The notes under the pieces: generated by a model
What the model was told of the DNA's origin: nothing
What the model saw: only the letters and a program-made list of their open reading frames with translations
Databases searched by the model: none
Shown here: piece by piece, positions 9,699-18,054 of the stretch
How the letters are laid out: every line of letters begins with the position of its first letter
How positions within the stretch are numbered: the first letter of the stretch is position 1
Origin: an uncultured Pelagimonas sp.
GTDB taxonomy: Bacteria; Pseudomonadota; Alphaproteobacteria; Rhodobacterales; Rhodobacteraceae
DNA: 64,000 nucleotides
Direction of reading: 5' to 3'
Assembly (NCBI RefSeq): GCF_947498515.1
Contig: NZ_CANMKO010000008.1
Span: 1 to 64,000, forward strand
Position numbers and translations under genes: made by a program

Positions 9699-10328
9699 TT
9701 ATTCGTCGTCGCCGTCTTTGGCGCGCGAGGTCACGATTTCGTCAATCAGACCCCAGTCTTTCGCCTCTTCTGGCGACATGAAGTTATCTCGCTCCAAACC
9801 TTGCTCCACCTCTTCATAGGTGCGGCCAGTGTGGTGAACGTAGATTTCGTTCAAACGTTTTTTCAGTTTCAGCGTTTCTTCGGCGTGGATCATGATGTCC
9901 GTCGCCTGCCCCTGATAGCCACCAGAGGGCTGGTGAACCATAACGCGGGAGTTGGGCAGCGAGAAACGCATGTCCTTTTCACCGGCGGTGAGCAAAAGCG
10001 ACCCCATCGACGCCGCCTGACCAATCACAAGGGTCGACACCTTGGGACGGATATATTGCATTGTGTCGTAAATCGACAGGCCCGAGGTCACAACGCCACC
10101 GGGGGAGTTGATATACATGCTGATTTCCTTGGACGGATTTTCCGCCTCAAGGTGCAACAGTTGGGCCACGATCAGCGACGACATGCCATCATGCACAGGA
10201 CCGTTTAGAAAAATGATCCGCTCCTTTAACAGGCGCGAAAAGATGTCATAGGCCCGTTCACCGCGGCTTGTCTGTTCGACAACCATGGGAACAAGGGTGT
10301 TCATATATACGTCTAAAGGATCTTTCAT
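9699..10328 (-). CDS. clpP: ATP-dependent Clp protease proteolytic subunit ClpP
   Basis: A 209-residue serine peptidase that forms the Clp proteolytic chamber. The catalytic serine is in GQAASMGS (about residue 107) and the histidine in VMVHQPSGG (about 132). The N-terminal [23 protein letters not shown] block is typical. The ATG at 10328 is used; an adjacent GTG at 10331 would add one residue. The stop is only 10 bases before the terminator stem. Confidence 0.97.
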   Translation of the reverse strand: MKDPLDVYMNTLVPMVVEQTSRGERAYDIFSRLLKERIIFLNGPVHDGMSSLIVAQLLHLEAENPSKEISMYINSPGGVVTSGLSIYDTMQYIRPKVSTLVIGQAASMGSLLLTAGEKDMRFSLPNSRVMVHQPSGGYQGQATDIMIHAEETLKLKKRLNEIYVHHTGRTYEEVEQGLERDNFMSPEEAKDWGLIDEIVTSRAKDGDDE

Positions 10329-10467
10329 CACGGTCCCGCCTGCTTGATCTTTGGATACTGCCTAAAGCCTAGGTGTTGATAGAGTCTTAGTGCTGGGCAT
10401 TGGGGGCTGCAAGGGGATGGCAGGAGAAAAGCGTTTCAACTGATAATTGTGCCCTCATAGATCGGGG

Positions 10468-11148
10468 TTACGACCCGTAAATCCGCCGCATATCTGGCTT
10501 TTCGGTACAATAGTAGTGCACCCAAATATATAGGTGGCTGAATGCCGCCAGCCAGAACGCCGCGACAGATTGAAACAAAAATGCCGGCACCCAAAGAATG
10601 AAAAAACCGAACACATACATGGCGTTGGGTGTCCAAGTGAAAATCCCCTTTCGAACCAAAGGCTTGTCACGATAGGACGCATCAAAATGGTCGATACCAA
10701 AAGCGCGTTCGATCCCGAAATAGGTGCGCACGCTATAAAACAGATAAGCCGCAGGAAAACAGAGCAGTAGGGCGATACCGCCCCCAACCCACGGTGAAAG
10801 CGGAAGGGTGCCACGATTTGACCAGCCAACCGCAAAAGCGAGCACCGGCCGCAAGAGGATCAGAACGGCAAATCCGACCTGATAAAAGCGAAATGCATTG
10901 CGGCCCAAAAACCGCGTCAAGTTTTGGCCATCCAGTTCGAGGCGCCAGCACAGCCAGACATAAACCTGATGGATCACCGCATTTGCGACCGCCAACTCCA
11001 CCCAAGTGCAGGTGCTCAGACCTAGGAAAGTGCCGTCGCCAAAACCCGGCATGTGACTGGCCACAAAAAGCAGCGCCAGCAGCAGCGAGAGGCAGAAAAA
11101 ATGGAGCCCTTGCCCTTCGAAGAACGTCTTGGTCGTGGCAGGTGTCAT
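10468..11148 (-). CDS. Membrane protein of the phospholipid/isoprenylcysteine methyltransferase type
   Basis: A 226-residue polytopic membrane protein with about six hydrophobic segments. The C-terminus HYYCTEKPDMRRIYG matches the H-Y-x-x-x-E-x-P-D-M-x-x-x-Y pattern of the ICMT/PEMT fold, where it binds S-adenosylmethionine. A His-rich N-terminal motif typical of true isoprenylcysteine enzymes is not evident. The start at 11148 is chosen from an AGG element and the hydrophobic start. The substrate is unknown; phosphatidylethanolamine is one possibility. It is separated from the CDF gene by 70 bp on the same strand. Confidence 0.75.
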   Translation of the reverse strand: MTPATTKTFFEGQGLHFFCLSLLLALLFVASHMPGFGDGTFLGLSTCTWVELAVANAVIHQVYVWLCWRLELDGQNLTRFLGRNAFRFYQVGFAVLILLRPVLAFAVGWSNRGTLPLSPWVGGGIALLLCFPAAYLFYSVRTYFGIERAFGIDHFDASYRDKPLVRKGIFTWTPNAMYVFGFFILWVPAFLFQSVAAFWLAAFSHLYIWVHYYCTEKPDMRRIYGS

Positions 11149-11218
11149 GTTGGCCTCACGTGATGTGGATCGCTTTAACAGACACCAATCGATAGCGGTC
11201 TGTCTAGGCAATCACTCA

Positions 11219-12130
11219 TCAATGACCGATCCGAGGTTCACCCCGGCATTGGTGGGCATCACATTCCATTTCGAGGGTCACATGGGTCAATCCGTGCTTG
11301 TGGTCCAACAGGGTTTTTACGGCGGCCTTGATACCGTCGGCATGCGACCAGGCACCGGCATCAAGAACCATATGGGCGGTCAAAGCCGCCCGATGTTCTT
11401 CCATCATCCAGAAATGCACGTGATGCAGGCCTTGCACCCCGGCAACGGATTCAGCAGTGGCCATAATGGCTTCGACATCCTGTTCCGGCGGCGTGCCCTG
11501 CATCAGGATACGCACCACACCGCCGATTTCGCCCCACGCCATCCATAGAATATAGCCAGCAATGCCAAGCGTGACCAAAGGATCGACCCAATTCCAGCCA
11601 GTGGCCATAATGACCAAACCGGCAAAAATAACCGCGACCGACCCAAGCGCATCCGCGACATTGTGGAGAAACGCGGCGCGAATATTGACGCTATCTTTGG
11701 CCATGCGCCATGTCAGAAGCGCAGTGACAAGATCAACAAAGAGCGCAATGCTAGCGACAACGATAATCATCCAACCGATGACCTCTTGCGGTTCAAAAAA
11801 CCGCATGATCGCTTCGTAGATCAGATAGAGCCCCAAAACGATCAAAGTCGTCAGATTGATCAAGGCGGCCACAACCTCGGCACGCCCGTAGCCAAATGTC
11901 ATTGCCGCATCAGCGGGACGGCGGGCAATTTTTCGGGCCCAAACCGCGATCACCAAACTGGCCGCATCCGAGAAATTGTGCAGCGCATCCGCAATCATCG
12001 CGAGGCTGCCGGACAAAATCCCACCAATGATCTGTGCAATGGTCAGGCCAACATTGACGACAACGGCCAAAGCAAGCTTTCCATCCCCAGCGTCCGGGTC
12101 AACATGATGATGGTGGTGATCGTGTGGCAT
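11219..12130 (-). CDS. Cation diffusion facilitator (CDF) family transporter
   Basis: A 303-residue inner membrane antiporter expected to export Zn2+ or a similar divalent metal. The N-terminus MPHDHHHHHVD is a metal-binding tail. Helix II has ADALHNFSDA and helix V has HNVADALGSV, giving the paired His/Asp metal site. The C-terminal cytoplasmic domain ends with HVTLEMECDAHQC, also metal binding. ZitB/CzcD-like proteins share this layout. The start at 12130 is favoured by the His-rich N-terminus; a start at 12175 would add 15 residues. Confidence 0.94.
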   Translation of the reverse strand: MPHDHHHHHVDPDAGDGKLALAVVVNVGLTIAQIIGGILSGSLAMIADALHNFSDAASLVIAVWARKIARRPADAAMTFGYGRAEVVAALINLTTLIVLGLYLIYEAIMRFFEPQEVIGWMIIVVASIALFVDLVTALLTWRMAKDSVNIRAAFLHNVADALGSVAVIFAGLVIMATGWNWVDPLVTLGIAGYILWMAWGEIGGVVRILMQGTPPEQDVEAIMATAESVAGVQGLHHVHFWMMEEHRAALTAHMVLDAGAWSHADGIKAAVKTLLDHKHGLTHVTLEMECDAHQCRGEPRIGH

Positions 12131-12196
12131 AACAGAAAACCCATTGTGATTAAGGGTATTTGCCGATCTAACCATCTGCCCCCAAAGGGATTTCAG

Positions 12197-13231
12197 TCAC
12201 ACCGGACAGGTAACAACCTGCCCGAGACGCGATGAGGTTTCAATGGCATCAATCAGGTGATGTACGCCCAACGCCGCCGTGCCAGACACCATGGGGGGCG
12301 TTCCCGTGGCGATGGCCTTGGCGAAATCTTCGATCACGGCCTGATGCCATTCATGTTTTTCGGGTTTGGCATAGCCAGGCGGTGGAAAATGTTCGACCGC
12401 CCCGTTGCGCCAATGCAGATCCAACCGGTCTTTGTCGATCCGCATCGACCCGTGTTCGTAATGCAGCGTCAGGGATTCCAAACCATGCGGGTAGGTCGCG
12501 GTGCTGGCGGTCAGCGATCCAACGGCCCCATTGGCAAAACGCAATCCGGCGGCGGCGAAATCTTCGGCCTCCATGTCGTGCAACGGGGTTGTTGCGGTCA
12601 TGGCCTGAACAGAGGCAACCGGACCGGTAAAGCTTAGCGCCAAATCGAGGGTGTGGATGGCTTGGGTTAACAACACCCCGCCGCCATCACGGGCATAGGT
12701 GCCCCGGCCCAGCTCATCGTAATAGGCTTGCGAGCGCCAGAGCGGCACGGAAATCTCCACATGTCCCAAACGGCCAAGTCGCCCCTTGGCAAGGATGCGA
12801 TGCGCCATCAAAGACGGTGCGCGTTTGCGGAATTGAAACAACACCCCAAGCGTCACACCCGCATTTTGGCAAATTTGCACAACTTCTTTGGCTTCGGCCA
12901 AGGTGCGAGCAACCGGTTTTTCCAACAAAATGTGTTTACCAGCCTGCGCCAGTGTTGTGATCAAATCGATACGCACACTGGGCGGCGTTGCGACGATAAC
13001 GAAATCAATCGTTGGGTCATTGGTGATCTGTGCCAAATCCGAGGTGAACACCGGCGACGGGCCATCGTAATAGGCATTGAGGTAACGCGCCATGTCCGGT
13101 GTTCGGGACAAAATTGCCTTTAGTTGAAGCCCCGACTTTGCCGCAGACAAAGCCTCGATATGGGTTTGCGCAATCATGCCCGCGCCGATCAGGGCAACAC
13201 CAATCCGCCGCGATGAAGAAGTCGTGTTCAT
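12197..13231 (-). CDS. Gfo/Idh/MocA family oxidoreductase
   Basis: A 344-residue NAD(P)-dependent sugar-type dehydrogenase. The N-terminal Rossmann motif is VALIGAGMIAQTHIEAL. The EKPVA motif (HILLEKPVARTLAEA) is the family signature, with its lysine near residue 100. The C-terminal domain carries the DGGGVLLTQAIHTLDLAL stretch that holds the catalytic aspartate and histidine. Ribosome site GGAGGA. The substrate is not predictable. It lies downstream of the sox terminator on the same strand. Confidence 0.92.
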   Translation of the reverse strand: MNTTSSSRRIGVALIGAGMIAQTHIEALSAAKSGLQLKAILSRTPDMARYLNAYYDGPSPVFTSDLAQITNDPTIDFVIVATPPSVRIDLITTLAQAGKHILLEKPVARTLAEAKEVVQICQNAGVTLGVLFQFRKRAPSLMAHRILAKGRLGRLGHVEISVPLWRSQAYYDELGRGTYARDGGGVLLTQAIHTLDLALSFTGPVASVQAMTATTPLHDMEAEDFAAAGLRFANGAVGSLTASTATYPHGLESLTLHYEHGSMRIDKDRLDLHWRNGAVEHFPPPGYAKPEKHEWHQAVIEDFAKAIATGTPPMVSGTAALGVHHLIDAIETSSRLGQVVTCPV

Positions 13232-13292
13232 TGTGTCCTCCGCCTGCCAAACGGTAAAACAAATTTTTACAAATATGACAAGCGTTTAGGCA

Positions 13293-13323
13293 ACAAAAAG
13301 GGGGCGCGTTTCCGCACCCCCTT
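13293..13323 (-). terminator. Rho-independent terminator after soxF
   Basis: On the minus strand an 11 bp stem (13313-13323 with 13298-13308, one G-U pair) closes a GAAA tetraloop and is followed by TTTGTT. It lies 26 bases after the soxF stop and should end the sulfur-oxidation transcript. Confidence 0.9.
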
Positions 13324-13348
13324 GAACGTCGAACAGTCGCCCCTGGAT

Positions 13349-14611
13349 TTACCCAAACATGTCCGACGTAATGCCCGCGTACCAACCAACGCTTTCCTCA
13401 TAGGTGCGTTGACGCAGCTCGGCATCTTCTCCGGTGGCCGAAATAAATCCGTCCACTTTGGCGATTTTCTCATCTGTGGCCTGATAGGAGGCACCAACCT
13501 TGATCCCGTCATCGGTGTTGATCAATGACCAGCAGGTGTTGGAGAACTTGGCCGGGAAGACCTTTGACCCGGTCAAGGCACCACGCACCGCCATGGCGGC
13601 AACTTTGGCTTGGCTGTTGGCCGAGAAGCCGGATTTTGGCATGTCACCCTGTGCTGATGCGTCACCCAAGACATGGATGTTTTCGTCCAGCTTACTTTGC
13701 ATGCTATGCGCTGAAACAGGAGCCCAGTTGCCATCGGTCAGGCCCGCAGCTTCACAGATCAAGCCCGCCTTTTGCGCCGGAATGACGTTACAGACGTCGG
13801 CTTTGACGACTTCACCATCAATGTCGACTTCCATTGTGTCCGGGTTGACCGAGACGTTTTCGCCGCCGAAATCAGGCCCGACCCGTTCGATCATACCGTC
13901 ATAGTGATTGGCCCAGCCTTCCTCAAACAGCGCCTGTTTGGAGAATTTGGGCTTGGGGTCGGCGATGATGATCTTGGCGGTTGGGTTGTTGGCCTTGAGG
14001 TAATGCGCCACCATCGAAATCCGCTCATAAGGACCGGGAGGGCAACGGAACGGGTTGGGCGGCGCAACCATCACATAGGTGCCGCCCTCGGGCATCGCCA
14101 TGATTTGGCGCTTGAGCAATTCACTTTGCGTCCCGGCTTTGTAGGCGTGGGGCATCTTGCCTTGTGCCGCCGTAGACCAACCGGGCACAGCACCGTCGAC
14201 AAAATCAATGCCAGGGCTGATGATCAGCTTGTCATAGGGCACCGAACCGCCGCCCGCCAGCGCAACGGTCTTGGCATCGCGGTCCACACCAGTGGCCCAG
14301 TCATGCACAACGTTGATGCCATATTCAGCGGCCAGCGTGCCATAAGTGTGACCGATCGAGGACAGCTCGCGGAAGCCCCCAATATAGAGGTTTGAGAAGA
14401 AGCAGGTGTAATAAGTGCGCGTCGGTTCGATCAGGGTGACGTCGATCTCGCCCTTGCTATCCTTGGCGATATAGCGCGCAGCCGTGGCCCCGCCTGCCCC
14501 ACCACCAATCACCACGACGCGTGGCTTGCCCATGGCGCGTACCATTGGGGCGCTCAATGTCGCCGATGCCGCAATTGAAGTGCCGATAAAGGCGCGTCTG
14601 TTCAATGTCAT
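13349..14611 (-). CDS. soxF: SoxF, flavocytochrome c sulfide dehydrogenase flavoprotein subunit
   Basis: A 420-residue periplasmic flavoprotein with sulfide dehydrogenase activity in characterised Sox systems. A Tat-type N-terminus (LNRRAFIGTSIAASATLSAP) is followed by the FAD motif VVVIGGGAGGATAARYI. Redox cysteines are seen in TYYTCFFSN and SNTCWSLIN; another is in NPFRCPPGPYERISM. The start at 14611 has an ideal GGAGGA site. It is separated from soxE by 318 bp that hold a small ORF and a terminator, so it may be expressed partly on its own. Confidence 0.93.
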   Translation of the reverse strand: MTLNRRAFIGTSIAASATLSAPMVRAMGKPRVVVIGGGAGGATAARYIAKDSKGEIDVTLIEPTRTYYTCFFSNLYIGGFRELSSIGHTYGTLAAEYGINVVHDWATGVDRDAKTVALAGGGSVPYDKLIISPGIDFVDGAVPGWSTAAQGKMPHAYKAGTQSELLKRQIMAMPEGGTYVMVAPPNPFRCPPGPYERISMVAHYLKANNPTAKIIIADPKPKFSKQALFEEGWANHYDGMIERVGPDFGGENVSVNPDTMEVDIDGEVVKADVCNVIPAQKAGLICEAAGLTDGNWAPVSAHSMQSKLDENIHVLGDASAQGDMPKSGFSANSQAKVAAMAVRGALTGSKVFPAKFSNTCWSLINTDDGIKVGASYQATDEKIAKVDGFISATGEDAELRQRTYEESVGWYAGITSDMFG

Positions 14612-14653
14612 GTCTGTCTCCTCCTTGTTGTCATGTACATGCGTCACCGCATG

Positions 14654-14684
14654 CAAAAACCCCGCTGCCCAAGGGCTACGGGGT
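14654..14684 (-). terminator. Terminator between the small ORF and soxF
   Basis: On the minus strand ACCCCG and GCCC (14684 down to 14673) pair with GGGC and CGGGGT (14670 down to 14659), with one internal mismatch and a G-U pair. Five T residues follow at 14658-14654. It is 27 bases past the stop of the 25-codon ORF and 43 bases before soxF, a position that could attenuate soxF transcription. Confidence 0.85.
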
Positions 14685-14710
14685 GAAATTGGTTTGAAAT
14701 TCTTGGGTGG

Positions 14711-14788
14711 TCAGAGTGGCAATAGCCCGAGGGCCGCTGCCAGCGCCAATACCGTTCCCAAAGCGATAATGCGGGCCGGAAAGGACAT
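14711..14788 (-). CDS. Putative 25-residue membrane peptide between soxE and soxF
   Basis: An ATG at 14788 opens 25 codons: MSFPARIIALGTVLALAAALGLLPL in two parts, a short basic start followed by a continuous hydrophobic helix of about 18 residues. A GGAG lies nine bases upstream. The stop is TGA at 14711-14713, and a strong terminator follows. Size, ribosome site, hydrophobic profile and position at the end of the soxX-E transcript suggest a real single-span peptide, but 25 codons can arise by chance. No family known to me. Confidence 0.45.
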   Translation of the reverse strand: MSFPARIIALGTVLALAAALGLLPL

Positions 14789-14928
14789 CTGCAAAAGCTC
14801 CGATCAAAAGTGCCAGACGATTACGCCCGGCTAATACAAGGAATGACAGGACAATAACCGTATCCTGTGACACCAGTGTGATGCTTTTGACTATGCTGAA
14901 CAATTGCGGAATACCCGACCCCTCCCTA

Positions 14929-15639
14929 TCACTCGATGTTGGCGAAATAGGTTGCCAACGCCGCGATCTCTTCATCGCTGAGGCGACCCGCCATCATCTG
15001 CATCACCGGATGTGGACGCAGCTTTTGCTTGTAGGCATGCATGGCGATCACGAAGTCTTCTTCGTACCAATGCGAAATGCCCGGAATGCCGTCATCATCC
15101 CCATCTGCCTGATGGCAGGTGATGCATTCCGACGCGAGATATTCGCCGTAATCCGCATCACCAACAATGGCGAGCGTTTCGGGGCTTAGCTCAACGTTAT
15201 AGGCAAGCGCGGTTGGTTCGGATTCCGGAATGTCCTGTGGGCTAGCGGAAAAGGTGCGCAGATAGGCCAGAATGTCGTGGCGATCCTCCACCTTTTTGAC
15301 GCCTCGAAAATCCATATTGGTGTCTGACACCAAGGACTTCGGGTTTTGGATATACACATCCAACCGGTCAAACGTCCAATCCATCCCATCGGAATAGGCG
15401 CGTTTCAGCCCCTTGGAATACTCAAACCCCTCCATGCTGCCAGCGCGACGGCCAAACAAATCGTTGAGGCTTGGGCCTTCTTTATGCTCAGCGCCTTCAC
15501 CAACTTGGTGGCAGCCGATACAAGACCGATAGAGCCGTTCGCCGCGTTCTGCGTCTCCTAACGCTTCACCCGCCTCCTCAGCCTGCGCGGCCCCCAAAGG
15601 GGCCAACGCGAGGGTCGATATCATCAACCAGCCGCGCAT
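14929..15639 (-). CDS. soxE: SoxE, di-haem cytochrome c
   Basis: A 236-residue periplasmic cytochrome c. The signal peptide ends near AAQA (residue 20). Two haem sites are present: CIGCH (about residues 40-44) and CITCH (172-176). SoxE is the cytochrome partner of the SoxF flavoprotein in characterised systems. The ATG at 15639 shares its A with the TGA stop of soxD, so translation is coupled; an adjacent GTG at 15642 is an alternative start. Confidence 0.93.
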   Translation of the reverse strand: MRGWLMISTLALAPLGAAQAEEAGEALGDAERGERLYRSCIGCHQVGEGAEHKEGPSLNDLFGRRAGSMEGFEYSKGLKRAYSDGMDWTFDRLDVYIQNPKSLVSDTNMDFRGVKKVEDRHDILAYLRTFSASPQDIPESEPTALAYNVELSPETLAIVGDADYGEYLASECITCHQADGDDDGIPGISHWYEEDFVIAMHAYKQKLRPHPVMQMMAGRLSDEEIAALATYFANIE

Positions 15640-16703
15640 CACTGCGACACCGATTTAAGATACTCGATCATGGCAAGGATATCCTTGTCTTTCTTCAAGC
15701 CGTTAAAGGACATTTTGGTGCCCTTCATGTATTTCTTGGGCTTGGTCAAAAACGCGGTCAAGGTTTCCTCGTCCCAAGTTCCGCCATGGCCTTTCATGAC
15801 TTTGGAATACTTGAAACCATCCTGAACACCGACCTCGGCCCCGAAGATACCGTTCAAAATTGGCCCGGTTTTGTGCTTGGCGCTCTCGCCAACCTGGTGG
15901 CAGGCTTTGCACTTTTTAAAGACCTTTGCGCCCGCGGCGACCAGATCGGCATCAAGGGCAACCACAACGGGTTCCGGCTCTGGTGCTGGTTCCGGAGCGG
16001 CTTCTGGCGCTGGCTCAACGGCGGGTTCTGGGGCGGGTTCAGGGGCTGCCATGGCTTCTTTGGGCGCGTCTTCCGCCCCCTCTTCCTCAGGCGTTACATC
16101 CAAAACCGAGGCGCGCATGGTGATTTCCACGCTGTCCTTACAGTTCTCCATGCACGGCTCGGTGCGCCATTTGGTGTATTCGGTTTCGGCCCGATCATCG
16201 AGAATGAAACCACCGGCATTGGGCATTTCGACGTCCAAGAAGGTTTCTTTGGACAGCTCGAATTCCTCGTCGATCAAATCATTTGAATAGAGGATATAGG
16301 CGACAATGGCATAGACGTCATTTGGCTCTAGCGTCTGCGCGGCACCAAAGGGCATCGAGCGATTCACATAGTCAAATGTGGTCGACAGGTAGGGCCAATA
16401 GGACCCAACCGTTTTCAACGGATCTTCATCTGCCAAAGTTCCGTCACCACCGGCCAATTTCGGCCAATTATCAACGCCTTCGGCAAAATCACCGTGGCAG
16501 CTCGCGCAATTGTCGGCAAAGATTTCTTCGCCATCAAGGGCATTGCCCGACCCATCCGGAAGACCCGTGCCATCGGGGCTAACATCAATATCCCATGCCG
16601 CGATTTCTTCGGGCAAAGCGGTGCGGCCAAGCCCATGTTTTTCGGCCAACGCTGGTGTAGCAAGAAACAGCGCAACCGCCGTCAGATTAAGAAACTTCGA
16701 CAT
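15639..16703 (-). CDS. soxD: SoxD, di-haem cytochrome c subunit of sulfane dehydrogenase
   Basis: A 354-residue periplasmic cytochrome c that pairs with SoxC to oxidise the sulfane sulfur bound to SoxY, giving six extra electrons per thiosulfate. Signal peptide to about residue 20. Haem sites CASCH (66-70) and CKACH (265-269) are joined by a long Pro/Glu/Ala linker (about 205-248). MPFGA may supply the axial Met of the first haem. The start at 16703 has a GGAGG-like site and overlaps the soxC end by 17 bp. Presence of soxCD argues against sulfur globule formation. Confidence 0.95.
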   Translation of the reverse strand: MSKFLNLTAVALFLATPALAEKHGLGRTALPEEIAAWDIDVSPDGTGLPDGSGNALDGEEIFADNCASCHGDFAEGVDNWPKLAGGDGTLADEDPLKTVGSYWPYLSTTFDYVNRSMPFGAAQTLEPNDVYAIVAYILYSNDLIDEEFELSKETFLDVEMPNAGGFILDDRAETEYTKWRTEPCMENCKDSVEITMRASVLDVTPEEEGAEDAPKEAMAAPEPAPEPAVEPAPEAAPEPAPEPEPVVVALDADLVAAGAKVFKKCKACHQVGESAKHKTGPILNGIFGAEVGVQDGFKYSKVMKGHGGTWDEETLTAFLTKPKKYMKGTKMSFNGLKKDKDILAMIEYLKSVSQ

Positions 16704-17964
16704 TCTCTGCCTCCCCATCGGCTTTCACCCACCAGGTCTGGATACAGTTGTTGTGATAGATTGAGTTCAATCCACGTACTTCGCGCAGCTGGGCCTTGGT
16801 CGGCTGAACATAACCGGTCTCGTCAATGGCGCGCGATTGCAGGAACATTTCCTCGCCGTTCCATTCGGTGTCGAGATAGAAGCGCGTAAGGGCTTTGTCT
16901 TCACCTTCTTTGCCAAGACGGGCGGTTTCCCATGTTTTGCCGCCATCTTTGGAGACATCAACGCGGGTGATCTTGCCGTGACCGGACCATGCCAAACCGG
17001 TGATAACCAACGGGCCGTGGCCGTGTTTGATGGGCGACTGCGGGCTTGGTGAGGTGACGATGGATTTCGCATCCATGACCCATGTCCATTTGCGCGCGGT
17101 CCCGTCCTCAAGAACATCGGTGTATTTCGAAGTCTCTTCGCGGCTTTCGATCGGGCCATCCATGACCTCAATACGGCGAATCCATTTGACCCACATGTTG
17201 CCTTCCCAACCGGGCACAACAAGTCGTACAGGATAACCATGCTCTTTACGAAGCGCCTCGCCGTTGGCTTTGAAGGCGATCAAGCAATCGTCCAAGGCTT
17301 TTTCCATCGGGATCGAGCGGCCGTTCGACGACGCATCCGCGCCCTCAACATACACCCATTTGTCTTTGAGATCGCCCGCAGCGTCCAAACCGGCTTCTTC
17401 CAGCAGCGTCCGCAAAGTGACGCCGGAATACTCCATGTTGTGGATCATGCCATGGGTGAACTGCGCGCCATTTAGCTGAGCACCGGCCCATTCCATGCCG
17501 GTGTTTGCGGCGCATTCAAGGAAATAGGTGTGGTTCTGACGTGGGAAACGCTCAAGGTCTTCGTAGGTAAAGACCAGTGGGTTGTCGACCAAGCCGTTGA
17601 TCATCAACCGGTAATCTTCTTTTTTTAGCTCAATCGCACCCGAGTGATGACGCTCAAACGCGCAACCCTGTGGGGTGATTGTCCCATCCAACGCGTGGAT
17701 CGGCGTAAAGTTGATCGAACTGATGGTATCGGCGGTTAGCCATTCCACGTTGCGGCGGATCACGTCGCCCTCAAACTGGATCGGTGCGCCGTATGGTGCG
17801 GCGTCTACGCCGTCGCCCAAACCGCTCGCCCATTCCTGAACTTCGGTGATAAGTGGATCGGGTGTGCCTGCACTTGCCCCACCGGCAACCGCCCCGGCCC
17901 CAAGCGCTGCGGCGCTGGTCAGGAACTGGCGGCGTGAGGGACCCGTGTTGGGTTTATCTGCCAT
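16687..17964 (-). CDS. soxC: SoxC, molybdenum subunit of sulfane dehydrogenase
   Basis: A 425-residue periplasmic molybdoenzyme of the sulfite oxidase family. The Tat signal is SRRQFLTSAAALGAGAVAGG. The molybdopterin-binding cysteine is in FLECAANTGMEW (about Cys151). The C-terminal dimerisation domain begins near ITGLAWSGHGKITRVDVS. Ribosome site GGAG seven bases from ATG. It works with SoxD as Sox(CD)2. Confidence 0.96.
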   Translation of the reverse strand: MADKPNTGPSRRQFLTSAAALGAGAVAGGASAGTPDPLITEVQEWASGLGDGVDAAPYGAPIQFEGDVIRRNVEWLTADTISSINFTPIHALDGTITPQGCAFERHHSGAIELKKEDYRLMINGLVDNPLVFTYEDLERFPRQNHTYFLECAANTGMEWAGAQLNGAQFTHGMIHNMEYSGVTLRTLLEEAGLDAAGDLKDKWVYVEGADASSNGRSIPMEKALDDCLIAFKANGEALRKEHGYPVRLVVPGWEGNMWVKWIRRIEVMDGPIESREETSKYTDVLEDGTARKWTWVMDAKSIVTSPSPQSPIKHGHGPLVITGLAWSGHGKITRVDVSKDGGKTWETARLGKEGEDKALTRFYLDTEWNGEEMFLQSRAIDETGYVQPTKAQLREVRGLNSIYHNNCIQTWWVKADGEAENVEVS

Positions 17965-18054
17965 TGTGTGTCTCCTTTCGGATCATCGAATTCATCTATG
18001 TGAATGATTTGGCGAAAAAAATTTGCCGCCAAAACGTGCCGCGAGGGCGGGCGC

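Noticed and set aside
15960-16080. Short GC-rich tandem repeat
   Set aside because: It encodes the Pro/Glu/Ala linker between the two haem domains of SoxD.
15471-16286. 271-codon plus-strand frame opposite soxD and soxE
   Set aside because: Shadow of the cytochrome genes; Gly/Phe-rich stretches mirror the Pro/Glu/Ala linker of SoxD.
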